Positions 1 through 5,694 of a DNA stretch of 6,983 bases are shown here, piece after piece. The notes under the pieces were generated by a model that was not told the origin of the DNA, searched no databases, and saw nothing but the letters and a program-made list of their open reading frames with translations. Numbering within the stretch: position 1 is the first letter of the stretch; the number at the start of each line of letters is the position of its first letter. The DNA is from Pseudomonadota bacterium (lineage in GTDB: Bacteria > Pseudomonadota > Gammaproteobacteria > Burkholderiales > Sulfuricellaceae): positions 1 through 6,983 of the forward strand of contig JAJXTJ010000062.1 in the NCBI GenBank assembly GCA_021783895.1, read 5' to 3'. The translations under genes and the position numbers were made by a program.

Positions 1-28
1 CGAAATAGATCAATACGATAAATTGAAA

Positions 29-353
29 TTACAAATCACCGAATGGGTGACAATTAAAATCTCGATATGCATTTGAATATTTTCGTGTTTTTTGTGACTT
101 TCGTGGACAATTCAGTTTTTTAGGGCGCACGGCTTCGCGCATCGCTGCCGCCCCTTCCTTGTGGGATACTTCTTTGCCCCCGATTTGCCAGACGCCTTTC
201 TCGAAGAGCTCGTCCGTCAGTTCCGGCGCGTCGTCCGGATCAACCCAGGGTTGGGCCGAGTCACGAAGCGCGCTTTGCCGCGATCCGGCTACGACCCCCG
301 CACTGTGTAGAGACGATGATGAGCTACACTTACAAAGAGACGCCGAAGCCGGC
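29..353 (-). pseudogene. Decayed BrnA-like antitoxin fragment
   Basis: On the minus strand one frame is open from a TAA near 355 down to a TAA at 31-29, but it has no ATG, GTG or TTG near its beginning. Its middle (about 257-140) reads WVDPDDAPELTDELFEKG followed by WQIGGKEVSHKEGAAAMREAV. The acidic DPDDAPELTDE stretch is typical of the short antitoxins paired with BrnT-type toxins (BrnA family), as I recall them. In such proteins a basic RGRP-type segment and a DNA-binding domain would follow. Here the frame instead runs into lysine-rich, low-complexity sequence made by the CACGAAA repeats and then stops. No BrnT-like toxin is visible beside it. I infer a relic truncated at both ends. The family assignment rests on motif memory and is uncertain. 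Confidence 0.35.
79..105 (-). repeat. Three 9-nt CACGAAA-type tandem units
   Basis: Read on the minus strand, this stretch is three consecutive 9-mers: CACGAAAGT, CACAAAAAA and CACGAAAAT. A-rich CACGAAA series are scattered through many proteobacterial genomes in intergenic DNA. Here the series sits exactly where the antitoxin-like frame loses its family resemblance. Confidence 0.5.
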
Positions 354-462
354 TCTTATCCTCGGGCGCCTTAGCCGGGGGGAAAGTCTGACCCACAAAA
401 ATTGCGAATATCCGGCAATCTGAGGCTGAATGGACAATTTGGGTTTAACCCGGTGCTGAATC

Positions 463-1011
463 GTGGAAATAAAACAAAATCCAACCAAGATCGACACGGC
501 GCGCCTGTTTTTTGCCCTCTGGCCCGGCGCGGCAGTTTCTGCCGGGCTGGCCGAGGCGGGGGAACGCCTGCACGGGATTTGCGGCGGGCGGCGTATGCGT
601 GTGGAAACGATCCACCTAACACTGGCGTTTCTCGGCGAGGTCGGACCTGAGCGGATCGGCGATCTGCTTGCGTTGGCCGGGGAAATTCGGGTTCCCGCAT
701 TCGGCCTAAATCTGACGCGATTCGGCTGGTGGCCCCATAACCGGATTGTCTGGGCGGCGCCCGATAAGACGTCGGCGGAATTGACGCTGCTGGTCGATGC
801 GTTGCGGGAAAGTTTGCTTGGCGCGGGGTTCCGTTTTGATGCCCAGTCCTTCGTGCCTCACGTCACCCTGCTGCGGAAGGCCGATTGCGGGAAAAACCCG
901 CTCCCGGTCGGGGAAGTCGAATGGCGCGCCGAGGGTTTTGTCCTGGTCAGGTCGGCGCCGGGCGTGGGAGGGGCGGCCTACGAGGTGCTAGGCCGCTGGC
1001 CGTTGTTATAG
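463..1011 (+). CDS. thpR: RNA 2',3'-cyclic phosphodiesterase (2'-5' RNA ligase family)
   Basis: The 182-residue protein is of normal length for the bacterial 2'-5' RNA ligase / LigT family of 2H phosphoesterases. Both catalytic HxTx motifs are present, HLTL at residues 51-54 and HVTL at 133-136, about 80 residues apart as expected for the two lobes. The N-terminal RLFFALWP (14-21) and C-terminal YEVLGRWPL (173-181) are also family-typical. Such enzymes hydrolyse 2',3'-cyclic phosphates on RNA and can ligate tRNA halves in vitro; the physiological role is unsettled. I chose GTG at 463 because an in-frame TGA lies at 457-459 and the next Met (residue 45) would remove the first lobe. There is no clear Shine-Dalgarno. 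A short palindrome, GGGTTTAACCC (441-451), lies just upstream. The gene's last ~28 codons recur in damaged form near 2100-2183. Confidence 0.9.
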   Translation: MEIKQNPTKIDTARLFFALWPGAAVSAGLAEAGERLHGICGGRRMRVETIHLTLAFLGEVGPERIGDLLALAGEIRVPAFGLNLTRFGWWPHNRIVWAAPDKTSAELTLLVDALRESLLGAGFRFDAQSFVPHVTLLRKADCGKNPLPVGEVEWRAEGFVLVRSAPGVGGAAYEVLGRWPLL

Positions 1012-1076
1012 GGGGTATGGATTTTCCAGCCTTGGGGGGTGAAGCGGATATCTTTCTTAAAGATGTTTAATAAACC

Positions 1077-1098
1077 ACCCCGCCCCAAGGGGCGGGGT
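1077..1098. terminator. GC-rich hairpin after thpR
   Basis: A perfect 10-bp inverted repeat (ACCCCGCCCC, AA, GGGGCGGGGT) lies 65 bp downstream of the thpR stop. It is followed by ATTCCTT rather than a run of T, so it is a weak candidate terminator or simply a stable RNA hairpin. A smaller perfect hairpin (CGCCGC, AA, GCGGCG) follows at 1166-1179. Confidence 0.4.
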
Positions 1099-1104
1099 AT
1101 TCCT

Positions 1105-1160
1105 TGTCATTCCGAACATGGCGAGGAATCTTAAGATCCCTCACTTCATTCGGGATGACA
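1105..1160. repeat. 56-bp dispersed palindromic repeat (MITE/REP-like)
   Basis: The outer 12 nt, TGTCATTCCGAA and TTCGGGATGACA, pair with one mismatch. The arms match at roughly 22 of 29 positions, and the centre is CTTAAG at 1130-1135. The minus strand reads VIPNEVRDL and RHVRNDK, the tell-tale spurious peptides of a widespread bacterial palindromic repeat. No transposase is present, so it would be non-autonomous. It sits between the thpR hairpin and the promoter region of the outer-membrane protein gene. Confidence 0.7.
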
Positions 1161-1245
1161 ACAAACGCCGCAAGCGGCGGGGAATTTGACCCGGAGAGAT
1201 TAAATTGGATAGCTAATTTTCTCGCTACACCGGGATTGATTTTTC

Positions 1246-1273
1246 TTGACAGACATGCTTTTTCCGATAGCAT
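1246..1273 (+). promoter_or_regulatory. Candidate sigma70 promoter for the outer-membrane gene
   Basis: A perfect -35 TTGACA (1246-1251) is followed by a 16-nt spacer and TAGCAT (1268-1273), a 4/6 match to the -10 consensus. Transcription from here would give a leader of nearly 90 nt before the ATG at 1367. Confidence 0.4.
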
Positions 1274-1311
1274 TACCCATTCTGCGCACGGGTTCCACCG
1301 CGAATCGGTCG

Positions 1312-1327
1312 TGGCAATAAAATTGCT
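1312..1327 (+). promoter_or_regulatory. Candidate sigma54 (-24/-12) promoter
   Basis: TGGCAAT, four bases, then TTGCT matches the TGGCACG-N4-TTGCW pattern with exact spacing: GG at 1313-1314 and GC at 1325-1326. The C and G of TGGCACG are replaced by A and T. Start of transcription would fall near 1338, about 29 nt before the ATG. A perfect TATAAT at 1333-1338 overlaps the same region but has no convincing -35, so a sigma70 reading is also possible. I saw no obvious enhancer-binding site upstream. Confidence 0.35.
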
Positions 1328-1366
1328 TTAAATATAATCAAAAATATAACTAAATCGGAGGATGTT

Positions 1367-2005
1367 ATGAAAATTAAAGGCCCAGCTATCGTAGCGCTTG
1401 TCGCCAGCCTGACTGCCGGAGCAGTCACAACCGCAGTAGCCCAGGATGTGCCCAACTGGATTGGCGTTTCAGTCGGCAATACCCAATTCAGCAACGGCAG
1501 TAATATTATCAGCTCCAGCAACACCCTCAGTGGAATTACGCCCACTTCAACAAAGAATTCAGACAGCGCCTGGAAAATCTATCTGGGTATCCCGTTCAAC
1601 AAATATCTGGGCCTGGAACTTGGCTATGCAAAGCTGGGTGATCAATCCATCAGCGGAATGTTTACTGGCAATCCAGCCACCTCCAGAGCGACCAGCACGG
1701 CTTACCTCTTTGATCTGGTCGGCACCTACGATTTCAATGAAAGCTTTTCCCTGTTAGGAAAAGCGGGCATACATCGTTGGGGCGTGAATTCTGATACTAG
1801 CAAAGCGCCTGTCGGAGGCGGTACGGATGGCGCTGATGGCTTTGATTTTACTTACGGTCTGGGTGCGCAGTACAACGTGAACAAAGATGTTGGCCTGCGT
1901 ATGGAGTGGGATCGCATTAATAACATGGGTCATGAGGGTACCACCGGGAAAATCGATGCTGACCTCATCACTATCGGTGCCGTGTACAAGTTCAATATTC
2001 TCTAA
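1367..2005 (+). CDS. Small OmpA-like outer-membrane beta-barrel protein
   Basis: The 212-residue protein begins with a clear signal peptide (MKIK, hydrophobic stretch 6-24) and probable cleavage after AVA at residue 25, before QD. The rest alternates polar and hydrophobic residues in short strands: WKIYLGIPFN, YLGLELGYAKLG, AYLFDLVGTYDF, SFSLLGKAGIHRWG, FDFTYGLGAQYNV, VGLRMEWDRI and DLITIGAVYKF. This is the pattern of the eight-stranded OmpA transmembrane / OMP_b-brl family. The GLGAQYNVNKDVGLRMEWDR section is especially typical. There is no C-terminal OmpA peptidoglycan-binding domain. The chain ends YKFNIL rather than on the usual terminal aromatic residue, a minor oddity. A strong Shine-Dalgarno GGAGG (1357-1361) lies 5 nt before the ATG. 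By eye its GC content is lower than that of the flanking genes. Ligand or pore function cannot be told from sequence. Confidence 0.8.
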   Translation: MKIKGPAIVALVASLTAGAVTTAVAQDVPNWIGVSVGNTQFSNGSNIISSSNTLSGITPTSTKNSDSAWKIYLGIPFNKYLGLELGYAKLGDQSISGMFTGNPATSRATSTAYLFDLVGTYDFNESFSLLGKAGIHRWGVNSDTSKAPVGGGTDGADGFDFTYGLGAQYNVNKDVGLRMEWDRINNMGHEGTTGKIDADLITIGAVYKFNIL

Positions 2006-2023
2006 GGGGTCTTACACAGTTCC

Positions 2024-2057
2024 AAAAAAAGCGGGCGAAATTTTTGCCCGCTTTTTT
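2024..2057 (+). terminator. Rho-independent terminator, probably bidirectional
   Basis: Stem GCGGGC (2031-2036) and GCCCGC (2046-2051) encloses a 9-nt loop, with seven A before (2024-2030) and six T after (2052-2057). It lies 18 bp beyond the outer-membrane gene's stop. The A tract means it can also terminate minus-strand transcripts arriving from the attachment-protein gene. Confidence 0.9.
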
Positions 2058-2099
2058 ATTCGGCTGGCGTTTCCTTCGCCGGCAAGTCTGTGCGATAAC

Positions 2100-2183
2100 C
2101 GAGCCGAGCGTTTCGTTTGAACAGCTTGGTGCGGAATGGGTGCGGATCGGCCTGCGAGGTGGTGGGCCGCTGGCCGTTGTTAC
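2100..2183 (+). pseudogene. Broken second copy of the thpR 3' end
   Basis: 2148-2184 matches 974-1010, the end of thpR, at 33 of 37 positions; both encode GRWPLL. Upstream, 2100-2117 reads RAERFV against RAEGFV in thpR (residues 155-160). The copy then changes frame at 2117 and continues as LVRNGCGSACEVVGRWPLL against the LVRSAPGVGGAAYEVLGRWPLL of thpR, three residues shorter. The thpR stop TAG is CAG here. The fragment has no start or catalytic motif. Its end touches the stop codon of the convergent attachment-protein gene (2182-2180). I see a thpR-derived remnant; whether it is the original thpR tail or a duplicate is inference. Confidence 0.6.
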
Positions 2184-2620
2184 AGGTAGATGAGTTTTTC
2201 CAGGTGGACTGCCAGTTCCTTTGGGGTGGCCTTGGTGTAGTCCTTGTCCAGGCTTTCGCTGATCAGGCTGTGTACCTGGGTGCTGAAGGTGTTGTTGAGC
2301 AGGCCGCGGAAATGGGGCTCGGCGGCCACGATGAGGCGCTGATACAGGTTGCCGGTGCGGCCATGCTCGATACGGTGCGCGATTTCGCGGGCGAAAATTT
2401 CGTGCTCGTGCTGCTTCCGTCCGGTGGCCGGCTGGCGGGCGCCGTGGCCGTTTCCGGAACTTTGCATGTGCCCGGCGCGGTCGGTCACCAGGGCCGAGTT
2501 CTTTTTCCTGCTGTCGGGGTGGTCGAAGGCGGCGACTTTTTCCAGTCCCTTATTGATTCCCGTGTTGGCGTAGAGTTTTGCTTCGCTGGCATTTGCGACG
2601 AGAATCCAGGTAGTAGTCAT
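2180..2620 (-). CDS. Host attachment / baeRF-like family protein
   Basis: This 146-residue soluble protein resembles the family named 'protein required for attachment to host cells' (Pfam Host_attach). Matching features in order are the N-terminal TTWILVANASEAKLY (2-16), HPDSR (34-38), LVTDRAG (44-50), FAREIAHRI (76-84), LIVAAEPHFRGLL (96-108) and DKDYTK (125-130). There is no signal peptide or membrane segment. Despite its name, the fold has been related to the middle domain of archaeo-eukaryotic release factors (baeRF proteins), so a ribosome-associated role is possible. Attachment in plant-associated bacteria is the historical phenotype and may be indirect. The ATG at 2620 has an AAGGGGG Shine-Dalgarno a few bases upstream. 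It lies 79 bp downstream of mnmH on the same strand and may be cotranscribed. Residues 51-73 are a His/Gly/Gln-rich linker. Confidence 0.75.
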   Translation of the reverse strand: MTTTWILVANASEAKLYANTGINKGLEKVAAFDHPDSRKKNSALVTDRAGHMQSSGNGHGARQPATGRKQHEHEIFAREIAHRIEHGRTGNLYQRLIVAAEPHFRGLLNNTFSTQVHSLISESLDKDYTKATPKELAVHLEKLIYL

Positions 2621-2656
2621 ATTGCCCCCTTTGGTGGATGAACAAGACCAAATTGA

Positions 2657-2684
2657 AGCGTATCACCTTATCGCAGCGAGTCAA
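2657..2684 (-). promoter_or_regulatory. Weak promoter candidate for the attachment-protein gene
   Basis: On the minus strand TTGACT (2684-2679, 5/6 to the -35 consensus) is followed by 16 nt and TACGCT (2662-2657, only 3/6). The -35 is good and the -10 poor. Readthrough from mnmH is equally likely, since no terminator is visible between the two genes. Confidence 0.25.
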
Positions 2685-2699
2685 GGCATAACCTTGATC

Positions 2700-3782
2700 T
2701 TACTCAAGCATCGCTTTCCTTGCGGCCTCGCGGAAGCCTTCCTTGCTGATGTTCGCGGGGTGAAGAATGAGGGCTTCGCTGAACTGGGCATAATGTTTCG
2801 CCGTGGATTTGTTGTAGGCGGGGTCGTAGTGTTTTACCAGCAGTTCCCCGACCAGTTCGTCCCAGGCCCGGCCGGCGGAGAGTGCCAGCCATTTCTGGAT
2901 CAAGCCCTTGCCGTGTATCCCGGTCAGGTGTTCCAGTTTGAGGCAAAGCGTTTCCGGATTTTCGAGAAAATGGACGTATTCCTCCTTGAGCAGTGCGATG
3001 CGTTGTTCCTGCGCCATTTCGACACGGACGCACCGGCCGCGTTGCCACATTTCCTCCAGCAAGGCGTCGGGCGCCCGAATATTGCCGATTTTTTTGCTTT
3101 CCGCTTCCACATATACCGGATGATCGGGGTCGAATTTTTGCAGCGCTTCCCAGAGCCGGCTATCGAACAGCTTTTGCGATGGCTGGTCAGCGTCGGGAAG
3201 GCTGCCCAGGATCGAGCCTCGGTGGGCGGCGAGCCCTTCCAGATCCAGTACCTGCGCGCCCAGTTCGTCCAGTGCGGCCAGCAGGCGGCTTTTTCCTGAA
3301 CCGGTAGGCCCGCAGACGACCCGGTAACGGAAGCTGCCAGGCAGGGTTTGCAGCGTTGCCAGCACCATGCTGCGGTAGGCTTTGTAGCCGCCTTTCAACT
3401 GCTGGGCGCGCCAGCCGATCTGGTTCAGGATGTGGGTCATCGCGCCGCTGCGGCTGCCGCCGCGCCAGCAGTAGACCAGGGGCCGCCAGTTTTTCGGCTT
3501 GTCGGAAAAATGCCGTTCCACATGCCCGGCGATGTTGCGCGCTACCAGGGCCGCGCCGATTTTCTTGGCGTCGAAGGCGGATACCTGTTTGTAGATGGCG
3601 CCGACCCGCGCACGTTCCTCGTCGTTCAGCACCGGAAAATTCACGGCGCCCGGGATATGGTCGTCGCGGAATTCGGAGGGCGAGCGCACGTCGATGATGT
3701 CGTCAAATTGGGCCAACTGTGCTAGGGTTAAGCCCCCGGCGTCAAGGGTGTTATGCCCGCGGTCATCGCTTGTACAAAACAT
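2700..3782 (-). CDS. mnmH: tRNA 2-selenouridine synthase
   Basis: MnmH (SelU/YbbB) replaces the sulfur of 2-thiouridine at the wobble base of tRNA-Lys, -Glu and -Gln with selenium, via a geranylated intermediate, using selenophosphate. An N-terminal rhodanese domain (about residues 18-145, counted from the ATG) has IIDVRSPSEF at the start and the active loop CWRGG with the catalytic cysteine at 105. It is followed by a Walker A motif GPTGSGKS (158-165) and the family signature DLEGLAAHRGS (180-190). The length of 360 residues is normal. The ATG at 3782 is preferred; a TTG three codons upstream (3791) is possible. Neither has a clear Shine-Dalgarno. The gene is divergent from selD, which makes its selenium donor. 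Confidence 0.95.
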   Translation of the reverse strand: MFCTSDDRGHNTLDAGGLTLAQLAQFDDIIDVRSPSEFRDDHIPGAVNFPVLNDEERARVGAIYKQVSAFDAKKIGAALVARNIAGHVERHFSDKPKNWRPLVYCWRGGSRSGAMTHILNQIGWRAQQLKGGYKAYRSMVLATLQTLPGSFRYRVVCGPTGSGKSRLLAALDELGAQVLDLEGLAAHRGSILGSLPDADQPSQKLFDSRLWEALQKFDPDHPVYVEAESKKIGNIRAPDALLEEMWQRGRCVRVEMAQEQRIALLKEEYVHFLENPETLCLKLEHLTGIHGKGLIQKWLALSAGRAWDELVGELLVKHYDPAYNKSTAKHYAQFSEALILHPANISKEGFREAARKAMLE

Positions 3783-3798
3783 GGGTATCAAGAATAAT
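3771..3798 (+). promoter_or_regulatory. Candidate selD promoter
   Basis: TGTACA (3771-3776, 4/6) is followed by 16 nt and AATAAT (3793-3798, 5/6). Transcription would start near 3805 and give a leader of about 16 nt. The -35 lies inside the first codons of mnmH and overlaps the palindrome TTGTACAA (3770-3777). Confidence 0.35.
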
Positions 3799-3812
3799 TT
3801 AAAGGTCGAAAG

Positions 3813-3818
3813 ATTATA
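3813..3818 (-). promoter_or_regulatory. Candidate mnmH -10 element
   Basis: The minus strand has a perfect TATAAT here, 30 bp upstream of the mnmH ATG, so transcription would begin near 3806. No good -35 occurs at 16-18 nt; a perfect TTGACA lies too close (7-nt spacer). Confidence 0.35.
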
Positions 3819-3820
3819 GT

Positions 3821-4879
3821 ATGGATGTCAAGTTAACAGAGTTCTCGCATGGCGGGGGCTGCGGCTGCAAAATTTCTCCGGCGGTTTTGAGCGAAATTCT
3901 CTCTACCATGCCGACGCGTGGAATTTTCCCCGATCTGCTGGTCGGGATCGAATCCAGCGACGATGCCGCGGTTTACCGCTTGAATGCGGAGCAGGCGATT
4001 GTCGCGACCACCGATTTCTTCATGCCGATCGTGGACGATCCGTTCGATTTCGGGCGCATCGCCGCCACCAATGCGATTTCGGATATCTACGCCATGGGCG
4101 CCCAGCCGATCATGGCGCTCGCCATTGTCGGCATGCCTACGGCCAAGCTGCCGGTCGGGGTGATCCGCGAAATCCTCAAGGGCGGCGAGTCGGTGTGCGC
4201 GGCAGCGGGCATCCCGGTCGGGGGCGGCCATTCAATCGATTCCGTCGAGCCGATCTATGGGCTGGTCGCGCTGGGGATCGTCCATCCCGACCGGGTCAAG
4301 CGCAACGACCAGGCCCGAGCGGGCGATGTGTTGATACTCGGCAAGGGGCTCGGCATCGGCATCATGAGCGCGGCACTGAAGAAACACGAGCTGTCGGAGG
4401 AGGGCTACCGCCAGATGATCGCCAGCACCACCCAGCTCAACACGCCGGGGACGCTGCTGGCAGCCATGCCGGGCGTGCATGGGCTGACCGACGTCACCGG
4501 CTTCGGATTGCTGGGCCATCTGCTGGAAATCTGCCACGGCTCCAGGCTGGCTGCCGAGGTCGAATTCGATCGTTTGCCGTTGCTGCCTGTAGCGCTGGAA
4601 TTGGCGAAGCAAGGCTACGCACCCGGTGCGGCGGCACGCAACTGGGCGAGCTATGGGCACGAAGTAGCGCTGCCCGCAGCCATGCCGGAGTGGCAGAAAA
4701 ATTTGCTGTGCGATCCGCAGACCAGCGGCGGGCTGCTGGTGGCCTGCGCCCAGGAAGAGGTGGAAAGCGTGCTGGAAATATTCAACCGGCAGGGTTTCGG
4801 CTATGCGAGCGTTATCGGCGCTCTCCGTGCCGGTGAGGCGAAAGTTTTTGTTAACCAGATTATTCAAGGGCACCTCTAA
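3821..4879 (+). CDS. selD: Selenide, water dikinase (selenophosphate synthase)
   Basis: SelD makes selenophosphate from selenide and ATP, releasing AMP and phosphate. The glycine-rich N-terminal loop SHGGGCGCKISP (9-20) carries the catalytic pair Cys14 and Lys17, equivalent to E. coli Cys17 and Lys20. It is a cysteine enzyme with no in-frame UGA. The metal- and ATP-binding aspartates fall three residues before the E. coli numbers, at Asp48, Asp65, Asp88 and Asp224 (LTDVTGFG). The C-terminal CDPQTSGGLL is also typical. The 352-residue length is standard. The start ATG at 3821 gives the usual N-terminus; the ribosome site is weak (GAAAG about 8 nt upstream). It is divergent from mnmH, so tRNA selenation is the supported use. 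selA, selB and tRNA-Sec are not in the window. Confidence 0.97.
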   Translation: MDVKLTEFSHGGGCGCKISPAVLSEILSTMPTRGIFPDLLVGIESSDDAAVYRLNAEQAIVATTDFFMPIVDDPFDFGRIAATNAISDIYAMGAQPIMALAIVGMPTAKLPVGVIREILKGGESVCAAAGIPVGGGHSIDSVEPIYGLVALGIVHPDRVKRNDQARAGDVLILGKGLGIGIMSAALKKHELSEEGYRQMIASTTQLNTPGTLLAAMPGVHGLTDVTGFGLLGHLLEICHGSRLAAEVEFDRLPLLPVALELAKQGYAPGAAARNWASYGHEVALPAAMPEWQKNLLCDPQTSGGLLVACAQEEVESVLEIFNRQGFGYASVIGALRAGEAKVFVNQIIQGHL

Positions 4880-4892
4880 ATATCCCTTTTTA

Positions 4893-4960
4893 GTCATTCC
4901 GGCGAAGGCCGGAATCCAGCCAAATCAGGCATCCGGATTCCGGGTCAAGCCCGGAATGAC
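4893..4960. repeat. 68-bp dispersed palindrome (VIPAKAGIQ type)
   Basis: The arms begin with identical GTCATTCCGG sequences on opposite strands (4893-4902 and 4960-4951) and extend to GGAATCC in both (left arm to 4917, right arm from 4934). The plus strand reads VIPAKAGIQ and GFRVKPGMT, the well-known spurious peptides of a repeat spread over many proteobacteria. It fills most of the selD to response-regulator gap and may fold at the 3' end of the selD transcript. No transposase is present. Confidence 0.8.
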
Positions 4961-5002
4961 AAATATTTATAGGCGCTCTCAAGATAATCCAGCGGGTGGA
5001 TC

Positions 5003-5689
5003 ATGATGAAATTGCTGATTATTGAGGATGATAGGGCGGCGGCGGGATCTTTGAAGCGAGGGCTGGAGGAAGCCGGCTATGCCGTCGAACTGGTCCATGA
5101 CGGCGAGAGTGGCTTGCAGCGGGCTCAGGACGGGGATCACGACCTGTGGGTGATCGATATCATGTTGCCGGGGCGCGATGGGCTGTCGGTTCTGAAAGCG
5201 CTGCGGGATCAGGGCAGGCGCACTCCAGCCCTGATCCTGAGCGCGCTTGGCAAGGTGGACGACCGGGTGGAAGGCTTGCGCGCCGGAGGTGATGATTACG
5301 TGGTCAAGCCCTACGCCTTTGACGAATTGGTGGCGCGGATCGAGGCGCTGCTGCGGCGGGTACGCACCTTTGGCGGCGGTCCGGAAACCATGCTGGAGTT
5401 TGCCGACCTGAAAATGGACTTGCTCAGCCGCAGCGTGGCCCGTGGCGGCAAGGATCTCGATCTTCAGCCGCGCGAATTTCGCCTGCTGGAATACCTGATG
5501 CGTCATTCCGGACAGGTGGTGACGCGCACCATGCTGCTGGAAAATGTCTGGGAATATTTCTTCGACCCGCAGACCAATGTCGTGGATGTCCACATTAGCC
5601 GTCTGCGCCAGAAAATCGACAAGTCCTTTGCCACGCCTTTGCTGCATACCGTGCGGGGAAGAGGCTATATCCTGCGTTCGAAAGACTAA
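5003..5689 (+). CDS. OmpR-family response regulator
   Basis: A receiver domain (about 3-115) shows IIEDD with acidic residues 8-10, the phosphoacceptor Asp52 (VIDIMLPGRDG), Ser80 and Lys102 (VVKPYAF). A C-terminal winged-helix DNA-binding domain (about 130-226) carries LQPREFRLLEYLMRHSG, VWEYFFDPQTNVVDVHISRL and HTVRGRGYIL. Length is 228 residues. The NVVDVHISRLR style is that of regulators paired with QseC/heavy-metal-type kinases, but the inducing signal is not evident. Two adjacent ATGs (5003 and 5006) are possible; the second is better spaced from GGTGGA (4995-5000) and yields the usual MKLLIIEDD. A GATAAT at 4983-4988 could be a -10 element but lacks a convincing -35. The partner kinase begins 5 nt after the stop. 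Confidence 0.95.
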   Translation: MMKLLIIEDDRAAAGSLKRGLEEAGYAVELVHDGESGLQRAQDGDHDLWVIDIMLPGRDGLSVLKALRDQGRRTPALILSALGKVDDRVEGLRAGGDDYVVKPYAFDELVARIEALLRRVRTFGGGPETMLEFADLKMDLLSRSVARGGKDLDLQPREFRLLEYLMRHSGQVVTRTMLLENVWEYFFDPQTNVVDVHISRLRQKIDKSFATPLLHTVRGRGYILRSKD

Positions 5690-5694
5690 ACCGG

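Noticed and set aside
79..105. Possible CRISPR-like array from the regularly spaced units
   Set aside because: The units are 9 nt long, contiguous, without spacers, and no cas gene is present.
316..423. 35-codon plus-strand frame starting ATG ATG AGC, upstream of thpR
   Set aside because: Weak ribosome site, no recognisable family, and it overlaps the start of the antitoxin-like relic on the other strand. Too short to support as a gene.
371..700. Minus-strand open frame across the thpR start
   Set aside because: Arg/Pro-rich composition typical of the antisense of a GC-rich gene; thpR has both catalytic motifs on the plus strand.
1067..1273. Minus-strand frame containing VIPNEVRDL and RHVRNDK
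   Set aside because: These peptides are the translation of the palindromic repeat at 1105-1160 and are not a real protein.
2622..3299. 225-codon plus-strand frame antisense to mnmH
   Set aside because: mnmH on the minus strand has rhodanese and P-loop motifs throughout; the plus frame shows no family resemblance.
3821..4879. Possible selenocysteine in SelD
   Set aside because: The catalytic position is an ordinary Cys codon and no in-frame UGA occurs.
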